Source: Alistipes excrementigallinarum
GTDB taxonomy: Bacteria; Bacteroidota; Bacteroidia; Bacteroidales; Rikenellaceae
Assembly (NCBI GenBank): GCA_019112825.1
Contig: DXIP01000004.1
Location: 1-64,000 of the forward strand
Reading direction: 5' to 3'
Length of the DNA: 64,000 nt
The notes below the pieces were generated by a model. That model was not told the DNA's origin, did no database searches, and saw nothing but the letters and a program-made list of their open reading frames with translations. Made by a program: the position numbers and the translations under genes. How positions within the stretch are numbered: position 1 is the first letter of the stretch; the number at the start of each line of letters is the position of its first letter. Below, one piece after another: positions 17,271 to 25,300 of the stretch.

Positions 17271-17768
17271 ATGGCTGTCAGATACTACAACGACGACTGC
17301 ACCTACCGCCTGCCCGAGAAGCGGCGCACGGCCCGGTGGCTCGGCGAGGTGGCCCGCGCCGAGGGTTATACGCTCGGCGACGTGAGCTACATCTTCTGCT
17401 CGGCCGCACGGCTGCTCGAGATGAACCGCCAGTACCTCGGACACGACTACTATACCGACGTCATCACCTTCGACTACAGCGACCGACGGGGGACACACGT
17501 CGTCTCGGGCGACATCTTCATCGATGTGGAGACCGTGGCCGACAATGCGCGGCAGTACGGCGCCACGAAGCTCGAGGAGATGCGCCGCGTGGTGGTCCAC
17601 GGCGTGCTGCACCTCTGCGGGCAGCGCGACAAGACGCCGCGCACCAACGCCCAGATGCACCGCAAGGAGGACCGCTACCTCGCCTTCTGGCACGAAGAGG
17701 AGGCGTCGGAGCAGAGCGCCGCACCCGCCCCGAAACGGGCCAAACGTCCGGCGCATTCAAAAAAGTAA
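17271..17768 (+). CDS. ybeY: Endoribonuclease YbeY (rRNA maturation factor)
   Basis: YbeY is a zinc-dependent single-strand endoribonuclease acting in 16S rRNA 3'-end processing and ribosome quality control. The 165-residue product has the diagnostic zinc motif HGVLHLCGQRD, in which the second half is slightly variant from HGxLHLxGyDH (Asp-Lys-Thr follows), and the upstream DVITFDYSD block. It ends with a short basic Ala/Lys/Pro tail. Length is normal for Bacteroidota. It stands between two long spacers. Confidence 0.92.
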   Translation: MAVRYYNDDCTYRLPEKRRTARWLGEVARAEGYTLGDVSYIFCSAARLLEMNRQYLGHDYYTDVITFDYSDRRGTHVVSGDIFIDVETVADNARQYGATKLEEMRRVVVHGVLHLCGQRDKTPRTNAQMHRKEDRYLAFWHEEEASEQSAAPAPKRAKRPAHSKK

Positions 17769-18343
17769 GGGAGGGCAGCCGGAGCAGCACTCCTAACGCC
17801 TGCAAAAGCCATTTTCCGCCCCGATAAGAGCCTCCGACAACAGCAGCGAAGACTTCCTGCACCCACCCGGCAAACGCGGCAAAACAGCCTCCTTTCAGCC
17901 CATACAGGACCTCAGGCAACAGACAGGGTGCCGCAACTGAGAACAGACGGAGTCCGACCGCACAGCTACCCCGCCGCAACACCCCTTTTCCACCCGGGGA
18001 GGTTCGCCGGGAGGGAGAAGAAGGAGGGGAGGCGGCGAAGGGAAGCAGCTGCAACGCTTCCGCTAATCCTGCCGCACCTCCCCCCTTTTTCCGCCCCGGA
18101 AAGCTCGCGAAGGAGGGAAAAACAAAGAAGGACAGCCAACGTGGAAAGCACCGCTAAAAGGCCGCAAAAAGAGGCAAGGCGCGGGTAACAGAAAATTCCA
18201 AAAGGGGCAAGGCCGCGAACCGCCGCAAAAGAGGCAAGGCAACGAACCGCAAAACGCCGCAAAAAAGGCAAGGCAGCGGGCAGCGGGAAGAAGCGAAGAG
18301 AAAAGAAGCAACGACAAGAGACAAGAGAAGAGAAATAGGAAAG
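17769..18343. other. Spacer upstream of mnmG
   Basis: This 575-bp region is C/A-rich at first and purine-rich later, with repeated words such as GCAAGGC and CCGCAAAA between 18150 and 18300. I see no gene or strong terminator in it. The mnmG promoter is not obvious. Confidence 0.4.
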
Positions 18344-20365
18344 ATGGTTCTGGACTACGATATAATCGTCATCGGCGGAGGTCACGCCGGTTGCGAGGCC
18401 GCATCGGCCGCCGCACGACTCGGCTCGCGCACGCTGCTGCTGACGATGGATATGGTCAAATTCGCCGAAATGTCGTGCAACCCGGCAGTCGGCGGAGTAG
18501 CTAAAGGACAGATTGTCAGAGAGATAGACGCACTCGGAGGTCAGATGGGCCGCATCACCGACCTCACGACGCTGCAGTTCCGCATGCTCAACCGCTCGAA
18601 GGGGGCGGCCATGTGGAGTCCCCGCGCGCAGTGCGACAAGCGGGCCTTCTCGGCCGAGTGGCGCCGCACGCTGGAGAACACCGACAACCTCTACATCTGG
18701 CAGGATGCGGCCGTCGAGCTGCTCTTCGACCGCGAGCCGGAGCCGGGGGCCGAAGCCGCCGCAACGGCCCCGGAGCGGCCGTCCGCCGACGGTACTCCGG
18801 AGACCCCGAACCCGGGCACGGCGGCGCCCGCGGCTGCGGCACCATCCGCCGCGGCAGGGGTGGGGGCCGGACAGCCGGGCAGGCTGCGCATCCGCGGCGT
18901 GAGGAGCCGCATGGGGGTCGAATTCTCGTGCCGGGCCGTGGTGCTCACGAGCGGCACCTTCCTCGGAGGGTTGATGCACTGCGGTGCGGCCCATGCCGAG
19001 GGGGGACGCGCCGGCGACGCCGCCTCGCACGGCATCACCGAATCGCTCGTGGCCGTGGGCTTTGAGACCGGCCGCATGAAGACCGGCACCCCCGCACGCC
19101 TCGATGCGCGGACCATCGATTTCAGCCGTCTGGAGCCACAGCCGGGGGATGAAAAGCCCGAAAAGTTCTCGTTTTCGCCCGAAACGCACCCCGTCAGCGA
19201 GCAGATGCCCTGCTATCTGGTCTACACGTCGCCCGAAGTGCACGCCATTCTGCGCAGCGGATTCGACCGCTCGCCCCTCTTCAACGGCACGATTCACGGC
19301 ATCGGACCGCGCTACTGCCCCTCGATTGAGGACAAGCTGCGCACCTTTGCCGACAAGGAGCAGCACCAGCTCTTCCTCGAACCCGAGGGGCGGACGACGA
19401 ACGAATACTACCTCAACGGCTTCTCGTCGTCGCTGCCGTGGGAGGTGCAGTGGGAGGCGCTGCACCGCATCGAGGGCTTCGAGCAGCTCCACATCTACCG
19501 CCCGGGTTACGCCATCGAATACGACTACTTCCCGCCCACGCAGCTCCTCCACACGCTCGAGACGAAGCGCGTCGCAGGGCTCTACTTCGCCGGGCAGGTC
19601 AACGGCACGACGGGGTATGAGGAGGCGGCCGCCCAGGGGCTCATGGCGGGTATCAATGCCCACCTCAAGCTGGCAGGGCGCGAGCCGCTGGTGCTGCAGC
19701 GCGACGAGGCCTACATCGGCGTGCTGATTGACGACCTGGTGACCAAGGGGGTCGACGAGCCCTACCGCATGTTCACCTCGCGGGCCGAGTACCGGATTCT
19801 GCTCCGGCAGGACAATGCCGACATGCGGCTGACGCCGAAAGGATATGAAATCGGGCTGATTTCGGAAGAAAGGTATGCTCATTTCCTGCAAAAAAAATCG
19901 CTCGTAGAATCGCTTGTAGCCTTCGCCCGCCGGCAGAGTGTCAAAGCATCCGAAATTGAGAGCTATTTGAAATCGCTCAATTCGGAGCCTCTGACACAGG
20001 GACGCAAGCTCTACGAGGTACTGATGCGTAACGATGTCACCTTCCGCGGACTGAAGGAGGTGCTGCCGCGGCTCCGCCGGTTCATGGAGGAGGTGGCGAT
20101 GACCGACGAGGCGATGGAGGAGGCAGAAATCCAAATCAAGTACAAAGGCTACATTGAACGCGAAAAATTCATTGCCGAGAAGCTCCACCGGTTGGAAAAT
20201 ATACGGATTCCGGCCGATTTCGACTTTTTCTCGATGAATTCGCTTACGATTGAGGCGCGGCAGAAGCTCTCGAAAATCCGACCGGAGACCATCGGTCGGG
20301 CCTCGCGCATCCCGGGCGTGTCGCCGGCGGACATCAACGTGCTGCTGGTAAAATTCGGACGATAG
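18344..20365 (+). CDS. mnmG: tRNA uridine-5-carboxymethylaminomethyl enzyme MnmG (GidA)
   Basis: MnmG, with MnmE, modifies the wobble uridine of several tRNAs using FAD and methylene-THF. The 673-residue protein starts with the FAD-binding GGGHAGCEAASAAARLG and shows CNPAVGGVAKGQ, the catalytic-region SGTFLGGL, GRMKTGTPARLD, and the C-terminal MnmE-binding helical domain ending PGVSPADINVLLVKFGR. It is about 45-50 residues longer than usual because residues about 131-179 are an Ala/Pro/Glu/Thr/Gly-rich insertion. The insertion lies between normal blocks (LYIWQDAAVELL and LRIRGVRSRMGVEF) and is probably a surface loop. The gene is followed by the parS cluster. Confidence 0.95.
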   Translation: MVLDYDIIVIGGGHAGCEAASAAARLGSRTLLLTMDMVKFAEMSCNPAVGGVAKGQIVREIDALGGQMGRITDLTTLQFRMLNRSKGAAMWSPRAQCDKRAFSAEWRRTLENTDNLYIWQDAAVELLFDREPEPGAEAAATAPERPSADGTPETPNPGTAAPAAAAPSAAAGVGAGQPGRLRIRGVRSRMGVEFSCRAVVLTSGTFLGGLMHCGAAHAEGGRAGDAASHGITESLVAVGFETGRMKTGTPARLDARTIDFSRLEPQPGDEKPEKFSFSPETHPVSEQMPCYLVYTSPEVHAILRSGFDRSPLFNGTIHGIGPRYCPSIEDKLRTFADKEQHQLFLEPEGRTTNEYYLNGFSSSLPWEVQWEALHRIEGFEQLHIYRPGYAIEYDYFPPTQLLHTLETKRVAGLYFAGQVNGTTGYEEAAAQGLMAGINAHLKLAGREPLVLQRDEAYIGVLIDDLVTKGVDEPYRMFTSRAEYRILLRQDNADMRLTPKGYEIGLISEERYAHFLQKKSLVESLVAFARRQSVKASEIESYLKSLNSEPLTQGRKLYEVLMRNDVTFRGLKEVLPRLRRFMEEVAMTDEAMEEAEIQIKYKGYIEREKFIAEKLHRLENIRIPADFDFFSMNSLTIEARQKLSKIRPETIGRASRIPGVSPADINVLLVKFGR

Positions 20366-20462
20366 GGGAACATACCGCACGCAGCAGTGCAGCGCCGAAA
20401 GAAAACTTATTGCGACAGGAGCGGCCGAGGGCAAAGGGAATTCAAAACAGAGCAGGACAGCA

Positions 20463-20497
20463 AGAGTGTGTTCCACGTGGAACACACTCTTTTTTTT
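20463..20497 (+). terminator. mnmG terminator containing a parS site
   Basis: A perfect 28-bp palindrome spans 20463-20490 (AGAGTGTGTTCCAC and its complement) and runs into eight T residues (20490-20497). It would fold as a strong hairpin-plus-U-tract terminator about 100 bp after mnmG. Its central 14 bp are a perfect parS core. Confidence 0.7.
20470..20483. other. parS: parS site 1
   Basis: GTTCCACGTGGAAC, flanked by T and A, matches the widespread 16-bp ParB-binding consensus TGTTYCACGTGRAACA. It is nested in the terminator palindrome. ParB nucleating here would mark the origin region for segregation. Confidence 0.85.
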
Positions 20498-20510
20498 ATT
20501 CGCAACAATG

Positions 20511-20524
20511 GTTCCACGTGGAAC
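20511..20524. other. parS: parS site 2
   Basis: A second perfect GTTCCACGTGGAAC core, 41 bp from the first (start to start). The flanking bases (G on the left, A on the right) give 15 of 16 matches to the full consensus. Confidence 0.85.
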
Positions 20525-20549
20525 AATCAAGTAATAAGAGAGGCCAAAC

Positions 20550-20563
20550 GTTCCACGTGGAAC
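20550..20563. other. parS: parS site 3
   Basis: A third perfect core, 39 bp from site 2 (start to start). The spacings of 41 and 39 bp are close to four helical turns, so all three sites may present on about the same DNA face. Confidence 0.85.
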
Positions 20564-20790
20564 AGAGGGCGAGGGAGAAGAAAAGAATAAACAGAAAGAG
20601 AAAAAGAAACGGAGGCTGGGAAGACAGAGAGTGAAGGGGGAACAGAGGAAGGGAGGTGGAGAGGTAGAGGTAAAGAGGCAGAAGCGGAGAGGCCCGAAAG
20701 AGGAGAGCGGGAGAAGGAGAAAAAATAGAAAAGAGAAGGAAGGTAGAATAGACAGGAGGTTGAACGGAGGCAATGATTGCCAAAGAGAAA
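20564..20790 (+). repeat. Polypurine tract
   Basis: About 225 bp in which the + strand is nearly all A and G, with few pyrimidines. It shows no tandem unit and no credible gene. It lies between the parS cluster and the ilvE terminator. Confidence 0.6.
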
Positions 20791-20795
20791 TCAAT

Positions 20796-20829
20796 AAAAA
20801 AGGGGTGAACCGGAAAGCGGTTTACCCCT
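20796..20829 (-). terminator. ilvE terminator
   Basis: On the - strand a 12-bp stem (AGGGGTAAACCG with CGGTTCACCCCT, one G-T pair) and a 5-nt loop are followed by six T residues. It lies about 110 bp past the ilvE stop. Confidence 0.75.
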
Positions 20830-20940
20830 GAAAATTGTTTTGGAACGACGGAAGGGGAGCGGACGCAGCTAAATTTTCCGTTGAAAACTCTGCTTGAGAA
20901 GTACCGGCTGCCCGGAAGGTCGTTCGAAGCAAAGGTCGGA

Positions 20941-21960
20941 TTACTCGATAATCGTGTTCCAGCCGTGGGTATCCTCGGCACGGCCGTACTGGATATCCTG
21001 CAGGCGCGTGTAGAGCTCCATCGAAACCTTACCCACCTCGGTGCCGTACTCGTAGACCTTGTTGGTCTGCATGTCGAAAATCTTGCCAATCGGCGAGATG
21101 ACGGCTGCCGTACCGCAGGCGCCGCACTCCTCGAAGGTGCCCAGCTCCTCGAGCGGAATGGGGCGCTCCTCAACCACCAGACCCATGTCGGCAGCAAGCT
21201 GACGCAGGCTCTTGTTGGTAATCGACGGCAGAATCGAAGGCGACTTCGGCGTGATGTACTTGCCCTCCTTGATGCCGAAGAAGTTGGCGGCACCGCACTC
21301 CTCGATGTACTTGTGCTGTGCAGCGTCGAGGTAAAGGACGTTCGAGTAGCCCAGACGGTGGGCGTTCTCACCCGAGAAGATGCTGGCCGCATAGTTGCCG
21401 CCCACCTTCACGTCGCCCGTTCCACGTGGAGCAGCACGGTCCTGTTCGCGGTCCAAAGCAACCATGATGGGCTTGATACCCGTCTTGAAGTAGGCGCCTA
21501 CGGGCGATGCGTAGACAATCAGCAGCGCATCCTTGGCCGGCTTGACACCCAGTCCGACCGTCGTGCCGAACATTACGGGACGCAGGTAGAGCGAAGCACC
21601 CGTTCCATAGGGAGGAATGTAGGCCTCGTTGCGCTTAACGACCTCGATGCAGGCGTTGACAATCATCTCGGTGGTGGGAACAGGCAGGCAGAGACGTTTG
21701 GCCGAAGACTGGAGACGGTGTGCATTCTCCTCGACACGGAAGAGACGAATCTTGCCGTCGACACCGCGGAAGGCCTTCAGACCCTCGAACAGCTCGATGC
21801 CGTAGTGCAGACACGAGGCCGACATGTGCATCTTGATGTACTCGTCCTGCGTGACCTCCATCTCGCTCCATTTGCCATCCGTGTAGGAATAGCGAACATT
21901 CCAGTCGGTTTTGTGGTAGTCAAAACCCAACTTGCTCCAATCAATTGTTTCCATACTCAA
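20941..21960 (-). CDS. ilvE: Branched-chain-amino-acid aminotransferase
   Basis: A PLP-dependent class IV aminotransferase of 339 residues that makes or breaks down Val, Leu and Ile with 2-oxoglutarate/glutamate. Family blocks are clear: YGIELFEGLKAFRG, the PLP lysine region DVKVGGNYAAS (Lys185), EECGAANFFG, and the C-terminal ECGACGTAAVISPIG. Length matches BCAT. The codons around 21419-21432 (Ala-Pro-Arg-Gly-Thr) also spell a near-perfect parS site. A strong terminator follows. Confidence 0.95.
   Translation of the reverse strand: MSMETIDWSKLGFDYHKTDWNVRYSYTDGKWSEMEVTQDEYIKMHMSASCLHYGIELFEGLKAFRGVDGKIRLFRVEENAHRLQSSAKRLCLPVPTTEMIVNACIEVVKRNEAYIPPYGTGASLYLRPVMFGTTVGLGVKPAKDALLIVYASPVGAYFKTGIKPIMVALDREQDRAAPRGTGDVKVGGNYAASIFSGENAHRLGYSNVLYLDAAQHKYIEECGAANFFGIKEGKYITPKSPSILPSITNKSLRQLAADMGLVVEERPIPLEELGTFEECGACGTAAVISPIGKIFDMQTNKVYEYGTEVGKVSMELYTRLQDIQYGRAEDTHGWNTIIE
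21419..21432. other. Near-parS sequence inside ilvE
   Basis: GTTCCACGTGGAGC differs from the parS core by one base. It is about 870 bp from the triple cluster and inside coding sequence, so its function as a ParB site is uncertain. Confidence 0.4.
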
Positions 21961-22049
21961 TTATTTTAAGGTTTTCCAGTATTTTTCCCATTCATCACAA
22001 CGCGGAACCATTCCGGAACCTTTTCAATTTTCATTGTTCATTTTTGCGC

Positions 22050-22245
22050 TTCGCGGGCGGCAGGGCCGGGCTTCGCGAGCAGCGAGGCCGGACAGCGGAG
22101 CCGGGGCGAGCCAGTGCCGGCTGCGGACCGGGCAGCGGGGCCGAGCAAGCAGCGGGGCCGGGCAATGCAGCGGGGCCGGTGCAGGCAGCGGGGCCGGTGC
22201 AGGCAGCGGGGCCGGGCTTCGCTGGCGGCGGGCCTAAACAGGCAG
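22050..22245. repeat. GC-rich tandem repeats upstream of ilvE
   Basis: Imperfect copies of a unit such as GCAGCGGGGCCGGTGCAG recur from about 22130 to 22245, with related words from 22050. The wider spacer 21961-22438 has no gene I can support. Confidence 0.6.
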
Positions 22246-22438
22246 CAGGGCCTACCCAAATACGCCCGGGAACGCTGTCGAACATGCGCAGCCGCAAATG
22301 CGAAGTTCACAAATCGAAGCCTCCTTTTTAACAAAGAAGGACCCGACCAAACGCAATCCGTAAATAAAGAACCCTAAAAAAGCGCGAACTGCAAGCAGAA
22401 ATCCGCCGAAAGCCTGTCCAGCGGCAAAAGCAGCACCG

Positions 22439-24481
22439 TTAGCCGACGATGGCGCCGTTGGAGGTCTTCTCGTCGGGTCCCAGCAGGCGCAGCTTGCCCG
22501 TGGCATCCTCGCCCATGAGTATCATGCCCCGCGAAACAATCCCCTTGAGCGTACGCGGCGCCAGGTTGACCAGAACCAGCACCTGACGGCCCACAAGCTC
22601 CTCCGGAGTGAAGTACTCGGCGATGCCCGAGACGATGTCGCGCTGGTCGATACCCGTGTCGACGGTCAGGTGGAGCAGCTTCTTGGTCTTGGCCACCTTC
22701 TCGGCCGAGAGGATGGTCGAAACGCGGATGTCCATCTTCTGGAAATCGTCGAACGTTATTTCATCTTTCTGAGCCTCAACATGTTGCGCAGCTTCAGCAG
22801 CTGCATTGGCAGCCTTCGTGGCAGCCAGCTTGTCCAACTGGCGCTGGATGACGTCGTCCTCAATCTTCTCGAAGAGCAGCTCGGGCGTGCCGATGCGGTG
22901 GCCCGCCTCGATGAGGTCCGTGGCACCCATGCGCTCCCAGTCGAAGCCCTCGACCGAAAGCATCCGGCGCAGCTTGGCTGCCGTGAAGGGCATGAAGGGC
23001 TCGATGGCGATGGCCGTGTTGGCCGTAATCTGCAGCGCCACGTAGAGAATCGTCTTCACGCGCTCGGGTTCGCTTTTAATGACCTTCCAGGGCTCGGTGT
23101 CGGCCAGGTATTTGTTGCCGATGCGGGCGATGTTCATCGCCTCCTGCAACGCGGCGCGGAAGCGATAGTTCTCGATGTTGTTTTCGAGCGCCTGCTTGAC
23201 GGCAGCCACCTCGTGCAGCGCCTCGCGGTCGTACTCCGTAAGCTCGCCGCAGGCCGGCACGACGCCGTCGAAGTACTTCTGCGTCAGCACCAGCGCGCGG
23301 TTGACGAAGTTGCCCAGCACGGCCACCAGCTCGTTGTTGTTGCGCGTCTGGAAGTCCTTCCAGGTGAAGTCGTTGTCCTTCGTCTCGGGGGCGTTGGCGC
23401 AGAGCACGTAGCGCAGCACGTCCTCCTTGCCGGGGAACTCGTCCAGATACTCGTGCAGCCAGACGGCCCAGTTGCGCGAGGTCGAAATCTTGTCGCCCTC
23501 GAGGTTGAGGAACTCGTTGGCCGGAACGTTGTCCGGCAGGATGTAGCCGCCGTGGGCGTGCAGCATCGAGGGGAAGACGATGCAGTGGAAGACGATGTTG
23601 TCCTTGCCGATGAAGTGGACCATCTTCGTATCCTCCGACTTCCAGTACTTCTCCCAGTCGGGCGTGAGCTCCTTGGTGGCCGAGATGTAGCCAATTGGCG
23701 CGTCAAACCAGACGTAGAGCACCTTGCCCTCGGCACCCTCGACCGGCACGGGGATGCCCCAGTCGAGGTCGCGGCTCACGGCACGCGGCTGGAGACCGCC
23801 GTCGAGCCAGCTCTTGCACTGTCCGTAGACGTTGGTCTTCCACTCCTTGTGGCCCTCGAGAATCCACTGGCGGAGGAACCCTTCGTACTCGTTCAGAGGC
23901 AGATACCAGTGACGCGTCTCCCGCTTGACGGGGATGGAGCCCGAGACGGCGCTGTGGGGTTCGATGAGCTCGTCGGGCGAGAGCGTCGAGCCGCACTTCT
24001 CGCACTGGTCGCCGTAGGCGCGGTCGTAGCCGCACTTGGGGCAGGTGCCGACGATGTAGCGGTCGGCAAGGAAGGTGCGGGCCTCCTCGTCGTAGTACTG
24101 CATCGAGCTCTTCTCGATGAACTTGCCCTCGTCGTAGAGCTTGCGGAAGAACTCCGAAGCGGTCTTGGCGTGGGTGGGCGACGAGGTGCGCGAGTAGATG
24201 TCGAACGACATGCCGAGGCGCTCGAACGAACGCTTGATGAGTTCGTGGTAGCGGTCGACAATCTGCTGCGGGGTGACGCCCTCCTTGCGGGCCTTGATGG
24301 TGATGGGCACGCCGTGCTCGTCGGAGCCGCAGACCGAGATGACGTCGCGGTGGCGCAGACGCAGGTAGCGGGTATAGATGTCCGAAGGTATGTAAACGCC
24401 CGCCAGATGGCCGATGTGAACGGGGCCATTGGCATAGGGGAGCGCCGAAGTGACCAGATAGCGCTTGAATTCTTTAGCCAT
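22439..24481 (-). CDS. metG: Methionyl-tRNA synthetase
   Basis: A 680-residue class I synthetase charging tRNA-Met. The Rossmann domain has the HIGH signature (GPVHIGHLAGV), a zinc knuckle CPKCGYDRAYGDQCEKCG, the KMSKS equivalent written KISTS, and an anticodon-binding helical domain. An Ala-rich linker (about 555-575) leads to a C-terminal EMAP-II-like tRNA-binding domain (FDDFQKMDIRVSTILSAEKV onward), which gives the long bacterial dimeric form. The promoter lies 30 bp upstream of the start. Confidence 0.96.
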   Translation of the reverse strand: MAKEFKRYLVTSALPYANGPVHIGHLAGVYIPSDIYTRYLRLRHRDVISVCGSDEHGVPITIKARKEGVTPQQIVDRYHELIKRSFERLGMSFDIYSRTSSPTHAKTASEFFRKLYDEGKFIEKSSMQYYDEEARTFLADRYIVGTCPKCGYDRAYGDQCEKCGSTLSPDELIEPHSAVSGSIPVKRETRHWYLPLNEYEGFLRQWILEGHKEWKTNVYGQCKSWLDGGLQPRAVSRDLDWGIPVPVEGAEGKVLYVWFDAPIGYISATKELTPDWEKYWKSEDTKMVHFIGKDNIVFHCIVFPSMLHAHGGYILPDNVPANEFLNLEGDKISTSRNWAVWLHEYLDEFPGKEDVLRYVLCANAPETKDNDFTWKDFQTRNNNELVAVLGNFVNRALVLTQKYFDGVVPACGELTEYDREALHEVAAVKQALENNIENYRFRAALQEAMNIARIGNKYLADTEPWKVIKSEPERVKTILYVALQITANTAIAIEPFMPFTAAKLRRMLSVEGFDWERMGATDLIEAGHRIGTPELLFEKIEDDVIQRQLDKLAATKAANAAAEAAQHVEAQKDEITFDDFQKMDIRVSTILSAEKVAKTKKLLHLTVDTGIDQRDIVSGIAEYFTPEELVGRQVLVLVNLAPRTLKGIVSRGMILMGEDATGKLRLLGPDEKTSNGAIVG

Positions 24482-24512
24482 AGATAACGAGTGGAATATT
24501 ACTAATTTGTGT

Positions 24513-24520
24513 CAAAAGTA
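24513..24520 (-). promoter_or_regulatory. -7 promoter box for metG
   Basis: Read on the - strand this is TACTTTTG, a TAnnTTTG match, about 30 bp upstream of the metG start at 24481. Confidence 0.55.
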
Positions 24521-24589
24521 GTAATTTTTAACAGAAAAGGAAAGCAATCGCGGGGAATTTGTTACCAATCGTCAGCCGCGCGCGGAGTC

Positions 24590-24950
24590 CTCCGCCGGCC
24601 GGGGGAGGAAATGGGGGCGAAGCGGTCCGGAAAAAGGGACAAAGGGGACAAAACGGGGCGGAAAGGGGTGGCTGAGAAAGGGGGCGAGGAGGGTAGAAAC
24701 GGGGCAGAGCAAGAGGAACAGAAAACTGGAGGGGACAGGCAGAGAACATGGATAAGCGGAATTCGAAAGAGAGGCGGAAAAAAGAAAAAAAGAGGGAGGA
24801 TAGGAATGGGCGAAAAGGAAGGCAGAGGGCGATAGAAAAGGGAAAACAAGTCGGGCTAAAAAGATGGAAAAACGAGGATTCAGGAAACAAAAGGCGGACA
24901 AACGATTGGAAAGACAAAAAGAGCGGAGCGGACGAAATAGTTTGAAAAAA
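24590..24950 (+). repeat. Long polypurine tract
   Basis: About 360 bp with a + strand composed mostly of G and A. Open frames through it are artefacts of composition. It sits just upstream of the promoter of the structured element that follows. Confidence 0.6.
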
Positions 24951-24970
24951 ATGAAAAAGAATTATCTTTG
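24941..24970 (+). promoter_or_regulatory. Complete -33/-7 promoter upstream of a structured element
   Basis: TTTG at 24941-24944 and TATCTTTG at 24963-24970 are separated by 18 bp, close to the standard Bacteroidota spacing. Transcription should begin near 24975, more than 320 bp before any start codon. Confidence 0.65.
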
Positions 24971-24974
24971 TTCA

Positions 24975-25219
24975 GAATGTCCCACCCAATCATCATTTGC
25001 CTATGAAACAGAGCGTATAGGATGAATACGCACTTGTAAACATACTGGAAAAGCGTTTTGGCTTTATTCTGTCTACTCGGAAGTTTGGCGACTCAAAGAC
25101 TGACACGGATATTGCAAGGATGCTCGCACTGCACGGTGCGGGCTTTCGGTCATTCTGTCAGTCTGGGTCACGCCAAACACCCCGAGTAGAGAATACGCCG
25201 AAAGTACTGCGCTTTTTTT
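24975..25219 (+). ncRNA. Candidate structured RNA or palindromic repeat element
   Basis: This region folds into one long, interrupted hairpin. Perfect paired segments are AAAAGCG (25049-25055) with CGCTTTT (25210-25216), TCTACTCGG (25072-25080) with CCGAGTAGA (25182-25190), GTTTGGCG (25083-25090) with CGCCAAAC (25171-25178), and AGACTGACA (25097-25105) with TGTCAGTCT (25156-25164). An inner stem pairs 25122-25129 with 25136-25143 (one G-U). The 3' strand of the closing stem is a T-run, so the structure could end its own transcript. ATACGCAC/GTGCGTAT flank the whole at 25026 and 25220. I recall, without being able to check, that antisense translations of similar sequence recur as spurious ORFs in other Bacteroidales. 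It could be a stand-alone RNA, a leader of the next gene, or a MITE-like element. Confidence 0.5.
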
Positions 25220-25300
25220 GTGCGTATACTTCAAAGAACAAGGTACGAAGGTAAAATCCGAAAACCTGAAAAAGAGTAGGAAACCCCAAAAAAACAAAAA

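Noticed and set aside
24509..24945. Lys/Arg/Glu/Gly-rich open frames in the polypurine tract
   Set aside because: Stop codons are rare in purine tracts for compositional reasons. There is no promoter or motif to support a gene.
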